From positions 372,001 through 436,000 of the forward strand of contig NZ_CANMQT010000003.1 of assembly GCF_947500065.1 (NCBI RefSeq): a stretch of DNA of 64,000 nt, in the 5' to 3' direction. The position numbers were made by a program, and so were the translations under genes. The notes beneath the pieces are model-generated. The model ran no database searches. It was not told the origin of the DNA and was given only the letters and a program-made list of their open reading frames with translations. Within the stretch, counting starts at the first letter, position 1. Every line of letters begins with the position of its first letter. The DNA comes from an uncultured Aquimarina sp. GTDB taxonomy: Bacteria; Bacteroidota; Bacteroidia; Flavobacteriales; Flavobacteriaceae. Shown here piece by piece: positions 51,708 through 60,277 of this stretch.

Positions 51708-51741
51708 ATTATAAATGCTTTAGGATATTTCAATCAACGAA

Positions 51742-51749
51742 CAAAAGTA
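51742..51749 (-). promoter_or_regulatory. Possible -7 element of the Wza-Wzc genes
   Basis: Reading the minus strand, TACTTTTG matches TAnnTTTG about 35 bp before the Wza start. No TTG is at the right distance, so it is a weak call. Confidence 0.3.
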
Positions 51750-51790
51750 TAATAATAATCTCGTTTATTATAACTATTTTAAAAAGAAGA

Positions 51791-53719
51791 CTAAACTAGT
51801 ACTTTCTGTTCCTTATTATTGGTTTCATTGTTCTTGATATCGATACTTTCGAAGGCAGAGTTCTTAGATATAAATTCTGGTACGATTTCCTTAAGTTTTC
51901 CAACAATTTTATGATCTTGATTGAACAAATTCATAATACATAGATCATCGATCTTATCCATAACTAATGGACAATCAGCGTCATCAAATTTGCTGATCAT
52001 GATTTTCTTATGGTATGTTGGTAAGGTATTCTCTGTATCAGCTAAAAGTTCTTCGTATAGTTTTTCACCAGGTCTTAATCCTGTTATTTCTATATCAATA
52101 TCATTAGGATAATTAAGTCCAGATAATCTAATCATTTTTTGAGCTAAATCAAATATTTTTACTGACTCACCCATATCAAAAATAAAAATCTCTCCTCCAT
52201 TACCCATTGTTCCAGCTTCAATAACTAATTGAGAAGCTTCAGGTATTGTCATAAAGAAACGAGTAACATCTTTATGAGTAACTGTAAGTGGTCCTCCTTT
52301 GTCAATCTGTTTTTTGAACAAAGGAATTACAGAACCATTTGATCCTAAAACATTTCCAAACCTTGTTGTAATAAATTTAGTCTTACTTGTTCTATGTAGA
52401 CATTTTATATACATCTCAGCAACTCTCTTAGTAGCACCCATTACATTTGTAGGGTTTACTGCTTTATCCGTTGATACAAAAACGAATTTATCTACACCAT
52501 ACTCCGATGATAAATCTGCTAATTTCCTTGTACCCAGAACGTTTATCTTAATAGCTTCACAAGGATTATTTTCCATTAATGGTACGTGCTTATACGCAGC
52601 TGCATGAAATACCATATTAGGTGTAAAACGTTCAAAAATAGTTTCAATACGTTGATGATCTCTAATATCAGCAACAATTGGCGTAAAATTACTAACTCCT
52701 TTACTCAAGAGTTCTTGTTGAAGATCATATAAAGGTGATTCTGCCTGATCCACTAACACCAAATGCTTATAATCATAAAAAGAAGCTTGTCTAACTATTT
52801 CACTTCCTATTGATCCTGCAGCACCAGTAATTAATATCACTTTATCCTGAAGTTCTTTTTTGATATTTTGATTTTCTAAAGCAATAGGAGCTCTATCTAA
52901 TAAATCTTCAATCTGAATTGGCTTAATCTGAGAAACATTTAATTTACCATCAATCCAATCATTTATAGCTGGTATAATCTTCACCTTCACTGATAGCTTA
53001 AGTAAATTATCAGAAATTTCAGATAAACGCTGTTTTTCTATATGAGGAATTGACACAATGATCTCAGTGACATTATGTTTTGTAATATAATTCTGTGTAA
53101 TGATTTTAGATTTAAATACTGTAATACCATTGATTGTTTTTCCAACTTTCTGTGGATTATCATCTATGAAACCAACTACGGTTACAGATTTATGAGAATC
53201 ATTAGTGATTGCAGCTAATGTAATCAAACCAGAGTCTCCTGCTCCATAAATCATAACTCTAGAAGAATCTCCTAGTTTTGATTTAATATAATGATAGCAA
53301 TATTTAAATACTAAACGACTAGTGGTAAGCGTAATAATATTTAGTAGATAATGAACACATATAATAGATACAGGAATATTAAGAAGCTCAGGTATTAACG
53401 ATAACCTACTAGAAACCATCAATGCCCCGCTTAATGATATCAAAACAGTTACAGCCAAAAAGAGATTATAAGCATCTCTCATACCCGTATGTCTTACAAC
53501 TCCTTTATAAGAACCTATCATTAAAAAACTAATCCCTGCTAAAATTGTCATTACTGGAATTTGGTATACCAAATTAGTAACCTCAAAATCCAGTGTAATA
53601 CCAAATCTAACTACATATGCCAAAAAGAAGTTTAAAATAGTAATTGCAATATCGATAGATAATACAAGCCATTTAGATGCATGCTTATGCGAGTTATTAA
53701 TTATATAATCCTTTATCAT
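51791..53719 (-). CDS. pglF: Nucleotide-sugar 4,6-dehydratase, PglF/CapD/FlaA1 membrane type
   Basis: A 642-residue protein: four N-terminal membrane helices (about 20-125), a first Rossmann-like domain (VMIYGAGDSGLITLAAI) and a C-terminal extended SDR domain with ITGAAGSIGSEIVRQA, DIRDHQRIETIF, HAAAYKHVPLMENNP and STDKAVNPTNVMGATKR. PglF-type enzymes convert UDP-GlcNAc to the 4-keto-6-deoxy sugar, the first step to bacillosamine; other members give UDP-FucNAc/QuiNAc precursors, so the exact product is inference. The start overlaps the stop of the aminotransferase by 4 bp. Confidence 0.9.
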   Translation of the reverse strand: MIKDYIINNSHKHASKWLVLSIDIAITILNFFLAYVVRFGITLDFEVTNLVYQIPVMTILAGISFLMIGSYKGVVRHTGMRDAYNLFLAVTVLISLSGALMVSSRLSLIPELLNIPVSIICVHYLLNIITLTTSRLVFKYCYHYIKSKLGDSSRVMIYGAGDSGLITLAAITNDSHKSVTVVGFIDDNPQKVGKTINGITVFKSKIITQNYITKHNVTEIIVSIPHIEKQRLSEISDNLLKLSVKVKIIPAINDWIDGKLNVSQIKPIQIEDLLDRAPIALENQNIKKELQDKVILITGAAGSIGSEIVRQASFYDYKHLVLVDQAESPLYDLQQELLSKGVSNFTPIVADIRDHQRIETIFERFTPNMVFHAAAYKHVPLMENNPCEAIKINVLGTRKLADLSSEYGVDKFVFVSTDKAVNPTNVMGATKRVAEMYIKCLHRTSKTKFITTRFGNVLGSNGSVIPLFKKQIDKGGPLTVTHKDVTRFFMTIPEASQLVIEAGTMGNGGEIFIFDMGESVKIFDLAQKMIRLSGLNYPNDIDIEITGLRPGEKLYEELLADTENTLPTYHKKIMISKFDDADCPLVMDKIDDLCIMNLFNQDHKIVGKLKEIVPEFISKNSAFESIDIKNNETNNKEQKVLV

Positions 53720-54849
53720 CTCAATATATTTTTAATTACCGATACAATTCTAAATAAATCTTCTTCTTCAAGGTTAGACCCGCTGGGTAAGCAAAGTCCT
53801 CGATCAAATAGGTCATCAGAAATTCCATTGAGGTAAGCATCACAATCCGCAAAAACAGGTTGGAGATGCATGGGTTTCCATAGTGGTCGGGATTCTATGT
53901 TTTCTTCGGCTAATGCTAACCTTAACCCTTCTCTTAATTCATAAGAAGTAGTTTCTATACAGGTTAACCATCTGTTAGAATGAAAACCGGTAGGCTCTAC
54001 CAAAAATTTAATTTCAGTAGAGTCTCCCAAATTATTTTTATAAAAATTAAAATTATTCCGTCTATTGTTTACGTGTTTTTCTAATACTTCCATTTGACCT
54101 CTACCAATTCCAGCAATAATATTGCTCATTCTATAGTTATGCCCTATTTCAGTATGTTCATAATGTGGTGCATTATCTCTTGCTTGTGTTGCAAGGAAAA
54201 TAGCTTTTTCTTTATGTTCTAGTTTTTTCGCTACTAATGCTCCTCCTCCTGAAGTAGTAATAATTTTATTACCATTAAAAGAAAGTATCGCGATATCTCC
54301 AAAAGTTCCACAGTTAACACCGTGATAGGAACTTCCTAATGATTCTGCACTATCTTCTAAAACAGGAATTTTGTATTCTGATGCTATTTTGTGAATCGCA
54401 TCTACATTATATGGCATACCATATAAGTGCACAGCAATAATAGCTTTTGGTTTTTTTCCTTTAGCGATTCTATCTTTTATAGCCAATTCTAATTGTTCAG
54501 GACAGATATTCCATGTCTGTGCTTCACTATCAATAAAGACTGGCTTTGCTCCCAGATACACAATAGGATTTGCAGAAGCTGCGAAGGTCATAGTTTGACA
54601 CAACACTTCATCCCCTCGTGTTACACCTAAAAGTTTAAGACCTAAATGTAAAGATGCGGTACCAGAACTTAGTGCCGCTGCATGACAATTACTCCCTAGA
54701 TAATTCTCAATATCTTTTTCAAAACCATCCACATTTGGCCCTAATGGTGCAACCCAATTAGTCTCAAAAGCTTCCTTAATATAACTTTGCTCCGTTCCCC
54801 CCATATGTGGTGAAGAAAGCCATATTTTCTTGGATTTTACTGTATTCAT
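53716..54849 (-). CDS. pglE: DegT/DnrJ/EryC1 aminotransferase, PglE-like
   Basis: A 377-residue PLP enzyme: KKIWLSSPHMGGTEQSYIKEAFETNWVAPLGPNVDGFEKD, typical of PglE-like enzymes; EDSAESLGSSYHG holds the PLP aspartate, and Lys in FNGNKIITTSGGGALV (about residue 194) forms the internal aldimine. It adds the 4-amino group to the PglF product. The gene precedes pglF (4-bp overlap), so the two are transcribed together from the 54850-55523 region. It has two overlapping hairpins and a GGGG-type purine stretch directly upstream of the start. Confidence 0.92.
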   Translation of the reverse strand: MNTVKSKKIWLSSPHMGGTEQSYIKEAFETNWVAPLGPNVDGFEKDIENYLGSNCHAAALSSGTASLHLGLKLLGVTRGDEVLCQTMTFAASANPIVYLGAKPVFIDSEAQTWNICPEQLELAIKDRIAKGKKPKAIIAVHLYGMPYNVDAIHKIASEYKIPVLEDSAESLGSSYHGVNCGTFGDIAILSFNGNKIITTSGGGALVAKKLEHKEKAIFLATQARDNAPHYEHTEIGHNYRMSNIIAGIGRGQMEVLEKHVNNRRNNFNFYKNNLGDSTEIKFLVEPTGFHSNRWLTCIETTSYELREGLRLALAEENIESRPLWKPMHLQPVFADCDAYLNGISDDLFDRGLCLPSGSNLEEEDLFRIVSVIKNILR

Positions 54850-54863
54850 AATTTTCCCCTGTT

Positions 54864-54915
54864 AATTATTGAACAATACTTTATCCTCAATAATTGTAAC
54901 AAAATTGTTACAATT
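54864..54915 (-). promoter_or_regulatory. Two overlapping, mutually exclusive hairpins just upstream of pglE
   Basis: In the minus-strand leader, hairpin A has arms AATTGTAAC and GTTACAATT (9 bp, 6-nt spacer, 54892-54915). Hairpin B has arms AATTATTGA and TCAATAATT (9 bp, 14-nt spacer, 54864-54895). They share four bases (54892-54895), so both cannot fully form at once. Hairpin B ends 14 nt before the ATG, next to AGGGGA. Hairpin A could instead be a DNA operator. The remaining 54916-55523 is A/T-rich and shows no gene. Confidence 0.6.
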
Positions 54916-55523
54916 GCTGACATTCTTTTTCATGACAATCTAATAAAATGTTAGGAAGAAGGGGGTAGCACTTCCAAAAATTGTATTTTACTCTTACTTG
55001 CTTTAACCGATGCTAAAATAGTTCAGTTACATTTAATATCATCGGAAAAACTATTTTTTTAGATAGAATACTTAAAAAAGGCGTTTAACAGCATAACTAC
55101 TTCCTAATAAACCCTTAAACAAGGGGTTTACCGTAAGAAAAGTACTATATATCTCAACTATAAATACAAGTAAAAACCTACAAAAGGATTCATTTTGTTT
55201 AACTAATCTTGTATAAACTACACTTTTTAACATTTTTTAACTAACATTTAACAATAATTTAGCCGTAATTTCCTACTTCAATCAACAAGTAAAATAACAC
55301 TACAATGATACTTAGTAAAATTTAATAAATCAGCAGGAAATCACCTGTTTATAAATAGGGTTTTTGCCCCTTACAAATTTGCTCTTATAATACCTTGAAA
55401 GGCTTGTAAAAAAGGAATTTTAGAAAAAAATAAAATAATTCTTGATTTATTAAATTAAATAAACAAAATTTACGGGCTTCAAAAAAATAAACGAATCCCC
55501 TAATATTATATTAATGGTGATGC

Positions 55524-56975
55524 ATGTTATTTAATTCTTTAGATTTTTTCATCTTTTTACCGGTAGTTTTTATTATTTACTGGTTCTTTTTTAGCAAACA
55601 CTTAAAACTCCAGAATATTTTTATTCTAGTAGCGAGTTATTTGTTTTATGGAATGTGGGATTGGCGTTTCTTGTTTCTTATTCTTGCCAGCACTACTATT
55701 GATTATATGGTAGGTCAATACATCTACAATAGTGACTCTACTTCGCAAAGAAAAAGATGGCTATGGGTGAGCGTAATTTTTAATATTGGGCTTTTGGGGT
55801 TCTTTAAATACTACAACTTCTTTGTTGATTCTTGGGTTGACTTTATTAGCATTTTCGGCTATGAACTAAAGAGTTCATGGACTTTGCAAATTATACTTCC
55901 TGTTGGTATATCTTTTTATACGTTCCAGACGATGTCTTATTCTTTAGACATTTACTACAAAAGACTTACCCCTACTAAAGATTTTATTTCTTTTGCAACG
56001 TTTGTAAGTTTTTTTCCACAATTAGTGGCTGGTCCAATTGAGAGAGCCTCTAATTTACTCTCACAAATTACAACAAAAAGAACCTTTAAGTATTCTCAAT
56101 GTACTGAGGGCTTAAAACTAATAATCTGGGGACTTTTTAAGAAAGTAGTAATTGCTGATTCTATAGCCCCCATAGTAGATGATATTTTTGCTAATTATGG
56201 TAGCTATCCTGCCTCTACTCTCATACTTGGTGTTACATTATTTAGTTTCCAGGTATATGGAGATTTTAGCGGATACTCTGATATTGCTATTGGTACTGCT
56301 AAATTATTTGGGATAGAATTAATGTCTAATTTCAAGTTTCCAAGTTTTTCAAGAAATGTAGCAGAATACTGGCAACGATGGCATGTATCATTATCCACTT
56401 GGTTTAGACATTACGTTTACATTCCGCTTGGAGGTAGTAGAGTAAGTAAACTAAAATCTGTAAGAAATATTTGTATTATCTTCTTGGTAAGTGGTTTTTG
56501 GCATGGAGCTAATTGGACTTTTATTGCTTGGGGAGCAATTCATGCACTTCTATATATTCCGGTTTTCTTAATGGGACGTAATCGGATTTACATGAATAAT
56601 GTTGTAGCAGAAAATAGCTGGTTTCCTTCTTTTAGGGAAATATTACAGATACTACTCACCTTCTCTCTGGTAACATTTTCCCGAGTGTTTTTCAGATCAG
56701 AATCAATAACAGATGCTTTTGGTTTTTTAAAACAGATATATACCAATTTTAGTTTTGAAATATACGAACATCCTTTAGGATACCGTATGATAGACTATTT
56801 TATATTACTAGGGATATTTGTTTTGTATGAATTTAGAATCAGAAGAGATGAGCGATCCCCTTTTAAATTTAAATCAAAACTAGTACGATTTGTCGCCTAT
56901 ACTTTAGTAATTTTAGGGATGCTTCTTTTCTTTGATGATAATATCGACAGATCTTTTATTTATTTTCAATTTTAA
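55524..56975 (+). CDS. MBOAT acyltransferase (AlgI/DltB-like)
   Basis: A 483-residue membrane protein of 10 or more helices with MBOAT features: LASYLFYGMWDWRFLFLILASTTIDYMVG, LPVGISFYTFQTMSYSLDIYYKRL, FVSFFPQLVAGPIERA, and the catalytic-region His residues in VSGFWHGANWTFIAWGAIHALLY. Such enzymes pass acyl groups across the inner membrane to a periplasmic polysaccharide; AlgI acetylates alginate and DltB transfers D-alanine from a carrier protein. The next gene is an SGNH-type protein (35-bp gap), the partner normally found with MBOATs. It is divergent from the pglE operon. Confidence 0.93.
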   Translation: MLFNSLDFFIFLPVVFIIYWFFFSKHLKLQNIFILVASYLFYGMWDWRFLFLILASTTIDYMVGQYIYNSDSTSQRKRWLWVSVIFNIGLLGFFKYYNFFVDSWVDFISIFGYELKSSWTLQIILPVGISFYTFQTMSYSLDIYYKRLTPTKDFISFATFVSFFPQLVAGPIERASNLLSQITTKRTFKYSQCTEGLKLIIWGLFKKVVIADSIAPIVDDIFANYGSYPASTLILGVTLFSFQVYGDFSGYSDIAIGTAKLFGIELMSNFKFPSFSRNVAEYWQRWHVSLSTWFRHYVYIPLGGSRVSKLKSVRNICIIFLVSGFWHGANWTFIAWGAIHALLYIPVFLMGRNRIYMNNVVAENSWFPSFREILQILLTFSLVTFSRVFFRSESITDAFGFLKQIYTNFSFEIYEHPLGYRMIDYFILLGIFVLYEFRIRRDERSPFKFKSKLVRFVAYTLVILGMLLFFDDNIDRSFIYFQF

Positions 56976-57010
56976 AACTTTAAAAGTATACAAAATAGAA
57001 CTGAAACAAA

Positions 57011-57979
57011 ATGAAAAAACTTATTCTAAAAAGCGGCTTATATGTTTTTCTGGTTCTTATTTCATTAGAATTATTAGTACGTGTTTTTCATTTAGGAAAA
57101 GACACTCCTACCAGGATTCTAGATGAACATAAAGTAGAGAAATGGATGCCTAATCAGAATGGTTTTTCTGTTACAGGAAACAGAAGACAAAATTTCTCTG
57201 AATACCATATAAACAACTCAGGATATAACTCTTATAGAGAATTTAACCCTACTAAAAACAAAATTGAAGTTGCTCTTGTTGGAGATTCATTTATAGAAGG
57301 ATTTCATCAAAACTACTATAACTCTATCGGTAAAAAAATAGAGAAATCTATACCAGAAATCGAAGTGTATGAATATGGATATGCGGGATATGATTTTGCA
57401 GATCAGTTGCATCTAGTAAACGCCTACAAAGAACAATTTGATGCAATTGATCATATAATTCTTGGAATAAAATTCTCTAATGATCTTACAAGAGGAGAAT
57501 ATGAAGTAATAATGGGACGATTGGCACTAGAATCGCCTATGAATAGGCTTCTTAAAAAAAGTAAACTACTTGTCTATTGTAAAAGCATTGGCATTTTAGA
57601 CCCACCTCAAAGACTCATGTATAAGCTAATCAACATCTTAAAACCTGCAATTAAAAAACAAGATGTAAACAAAGAAGAAGTTTTACGGATTAAGAATAAG
57701 AAAGAAAAAAAATACTTAGCGAATTTTAATAGTTTAATTGAAAAATATGGCTTTGATAAAAATCGTTTTACATTACTACTAGATTCACGAATTACTAGTA
57801 ACCTCTTCTTATCCTATCTAGACAATAACGACTTTAACTATATTGACTTTTCAAAACACTTTGAAGAAAGTGATCAAGCTACAACTTTGATCTATGATAG
57901 ACATTGGAACAATAACGGAAGAGCTTTAATTGCAAAAGCGATCAGTGAATATCTTAAAGAATTAGAAATTAAAAAGTAG
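57011..57979 (+). CDS. SGNH/GDSL-like periplasmic protein, MBOAT partner (AlgJ/DltD-like role)
   Basis: A 322-residue protein with one N-terminal membrane helix (about 4-22: LILKSGLYVFLVLISLELLV). The SGNH fold follows, with the nucleophile Ser93 in VALVGDSFIEGF and an Asp296/His298 pair in YDRHWNNNGR. In acyl-transfer systems this type of protein moves the acyl group from the MBOAT product to the glycan, or acts as its acceptor. Linkage to the MBOAT gene (35 bp) supports that role; its acyl group is unknown. The gene is convergent with the GNAT gene ending at 57983 (3-bp gap). Confidence 0.88.
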   Translation: MKKLILKSGLYVFLVLISLELLVRVFHLGKDTPTRILDEHKVEKWMPNQNGFSVTGNRRQNFSEYHINNSGYNSYREFNPTKNKIEVALVGDSFIEGFHQNYYNSIGKKIEKSIPEIEVYEYGYAGYDFADQLHLVNAYKEQFDAIDHIILGIKFSNDLTRGEYEVIMGRLALESPMNRLLKKSKLLVYCKSIGILDPPQRLMYKLINILKPAIKKQDVNKEEVLRIKNKKEKKYLANFNSLIEKYGFDKNRFTLLLDSRITSNLFLSYLDNNDFNYIDFSKHFEESDQATTLIYDRHWNNNGRALIAKAISEYLKELEIKK

Positions 57980-57982
57980 TAA

Positions 57983-59140
57983 CTAACTATTAAACACTAC
58001 TTTTTGCATTTTAGCACTTCCAACAATTAAATAGGATTTTTCTTTTTCAGAAACTTCTAACACTCTAACATTATTAACGTTATCAATACTTGTGTATAAG
58101 AAATCAAATACAATTCTTCTTAACGGACTGTATTCTTTAGTATTATAATCCACTATTTTAAGATCTTTGTCATATAGCGCCTCCTCTATAGCAGAAACCT
58201 GATATTCATCAGTAGGAATAACTGGGTTTTCCTTTCGTTTTGCTTTATACTTTTTATAACGAACATAGGCAACCTTAAATACAAACTCCTTAAGTTTTAC
58301 TTTCAGACATTCTATATTTCCTTTAACGAATCCTACAACAGATTTTTTTGGGTAGATAATTTGATGTTCAAAATTATATATATGATTACACCACTCTCTT
58401 TTATAACTTAGATCCCCCATCCCCATTTCATAGGATTTGTGATTATTTTCAATCAACCAATCTAACTTTTTATAAATCTCTACACTACCTAAACTAAATT
58501 TAGAATAATCAATATCATAAGAAGATATTGCACTAAATAATCTGTTCTGAAAATGATGATTTAAGGAAACTATAATAGGTTGATCACCCTCAAAAGCAAC
58601 AAACATCGATGCCTTTTTTTCATTGATTAAAGAAAAGTACATCTTTTTATAATGATCCCACCTTAAAAGACTTTGACTTACATCGTTACGCTGCTCAAAC
58701 CTTCTAATTAACATTTTTTCTAAAGAATCCATGAAGAAAGCATATTCATCTTCTTCTATCGATCCATAATAGGTTTTATAAGAAATCTGAAAGCATGACT
58801 CTAATCGTTTCACTCTTCTCCTTATTGCTTTAGCATTGCTTCTAAAACGATGTTTTATATATGCATCAGCATTTGCAAACCCCTCAAGAAAAATAGCATA
58901 CCCTTTAAAAAACTGATCCACCTTTTTTATAACAAACCTATCATTTTTAAGACTTGGTTTTAAATAGTCTGGTATAAAAAAAACGGAATATATCGTATCT
59001 GGATTATGCACCAGGTTATCATCATAATCAGGATTGATTAATGGTTTTTCATTTTCTGAAGGACGAACCTCTGAGAATAGTTTCGGGATTGAACATTTTT
59101 CAAAAAGTTCGAAAAAGTAATCTATATGCTCTTTTCTCAT
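57983..59140 (-). CDS. GNAT-fold (CelD/FemAB-like) acyltransferase
   Basis: A 385-residue cytoplasmic protein with an Acetyltransf_6 domain (about 90-290): IKHRFRSNAKAIRRRVKRLESCFQISYKTYYG, SMFVAFEGDQPIIVSLNHHFQNRLFSAISSYDIDYSKFSLGSVEIYKKLDWLIENNHKSYEMGMGDLSYKREWCN. These families include CelD (cellulose synthesis) and FemAB-type aminoacyl transferases. Basic and Tyr/Lys-rich tails follow. It overlaps the next upstream gene by 4 bp (59137-59140) and closes the minus-strand operon. The acyl donor (CoA, tRNA or carrier) cannot be told from sequence. Confidence 0.75.
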   Translation of the reverse strand: MRKEHIDYFFELFEKCSIPKLFSEVRPSENEKPLINPDYDDNLVHNPDTIYSVFFIPDYLKPSLKNDRFVIKKVDQFFKGYAIFLEGFANADAYIKHRFRSNAKAIRRRVKRLESCFQISYKTYYGSIEEDEYAFFMDSLEKMLIRRFEQRNDVSQSLLRWDHYKKMYFSLINEKKASMFVAFEGDQPIIVSLNHHFQNRLFSAISSYDIDYSKFSLGSVEIYKKLDWLIENNHKSYEMGMGDLSYKREWCNHIYNFEHQIIYPKKSVVGFVKGNIECLKVKLKEFVFKVAYVRYKKYKAKRKENPVIPTDEYQVSAIEEALYDKDLKIVDYNTKEYSPLRRIVFDFLYTSIDNVNNVRVLEVSEKEKSYLIVGSAKMQKVVFNS

Positions 59141-60228
59141 CTATTACTTAATCTATAATAAGGAAAGAAATAATTTTTTAGATCTTCTTTCTTAATATTT
59201 GTATATTCTTTGTCGGAAGACAAGCACAGTTCATCATACAACTGCTCATTTACTATTTTTCTTCCTGTACAAAATATCACATCTTCATCTTTAGGGAAAA
59301 GTGATTTCTTATTCTTGTATAATCCATCTCCATCTTTCATTCCACCTCCAAGGACATAATGTTTCTTACCATTTTCCACAGCCCACTCTATTACCTTTAC
59401 TCTTAAAAAGTCATTAGGTCTATAGCTAAAATACTCCGCATTTGTACCGCCTAGAAATGCAAAAATTACATCCTTATAATTTATAATAAGTTCGACAGAA
59501 ATAGGTATACCTTCATAATAAACAACAACGATAGAAAAATTATCCAAATTGGATAAAATCAAGTCTTCAAAATATGCACTAGAGAAAAAGTAAATACTAT
59601 CCGCGTTATTTCTGGTCATAGTAGCTACATAAATATCATTAAATATTTTTATAACTTCCTTAGTTATTTGATCTTTATGAAAAACTTTAAAATCTAAATC
59701 ATAATTTATTGCTTTTCTATAGTTGTTCCTTACTTTAGGTAAAAATGCATTCCATTGATCTTCAAAATTATCTAATAAACGACCTTTTACATTAGACAGT
59801 GTTTTTATTAAAGAACCCGAATAATTCTCATGATTTTCATTGAGGCTAAAACGCACAAATTCTGTTATAACATTATTCTCGTTGTACCAAATATCTACAT
59901 GTTTCCAAAATTCTGCAAGATCGTTTGAGGTTACATTTTCATTAAATAAAGGGCCACTATATCCATAAGGACTAATAACATCATAATAAGGATAGTCCTT
60001 TTCATTTATTTTTATCTTCCTTAATACAAAGGGCATCAGAATGATAGGAGCACCATCCTTTTCAAACAAAAAGCATCTCAATTCGTCAGAATCTTTTTCA
60101 GAATGACGAAGGTGTTCTATAGAATAATAAACGTTATTATTCCACTCTTTTTTTAGAAGTGACTTATATTTCACAACTTCAGAACTATCATCAAGATTTT
60201 TTATTAATATTCTGTAATTTTCCTCCAA
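59137..60228 (-). CDS. FemAB/GNAT-like acyltransferase
   Basis: A 363-residue protein with a FemAB-like twin-GNAT layout (Acetyltransf_6): DVISPYGYSGPLFNENVTSNDLAEFWKHVD (FemAB-type N-terminal lobe), then NYRKAINYDLDFKVFHKDQI, FSIVVVYYEGIPISVELIINYKDVIFAFLGGTNAEYFSYRPNDFLRVKVIEWAVENGKKHYVLGGGMKDGDGLYKNKKSLFP. The 'GGG...G..YKNK.LFP' end is typical of the polysaccharide/PEP-CTERM-linked FemAB-like group. It may attach an amino acid or acyl group to a sugar. It overlaps the downstream GNAT gene by 4 bp. Confidence 0.78.
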   Translation of the reverse strand: MEENYRILIKNLDDSSEVVKYKSLLKKEWNNNVYYSIEHLRHSEKDSDELRCFLFEKDGAPIILMPFVLRKIKINEKDYPYYDVISPYGYSGPLFNENVTSNDLAEFWKHVDIWYNENNVITEFVRFSLNENHENYSGSLIKTLSNVKGRLLDNFEDQWNAFLPKVRNNYRKAINYDLDFKVFHKDQITKEVIKIFNDIYVATMTRNNADSIYFFSSAYFEDLILSNLDNFSIVVVYYEGIPISVELIINYKDVIFAFLGGTNAEYFSYRPNDFLRVKVIEWAVENGKKHYVLGGGMKDGDGLYKNKKSLFPKDEDVIFCTGRKIVNEQLYDELCLSSDKEYTNIKKEDLKNYFFPYYRLSNR

Positions 60229-60277
60229 TGTAAAAGTTTTAATATGATTGATTTTATTTAATGATTGATTTTATTTG

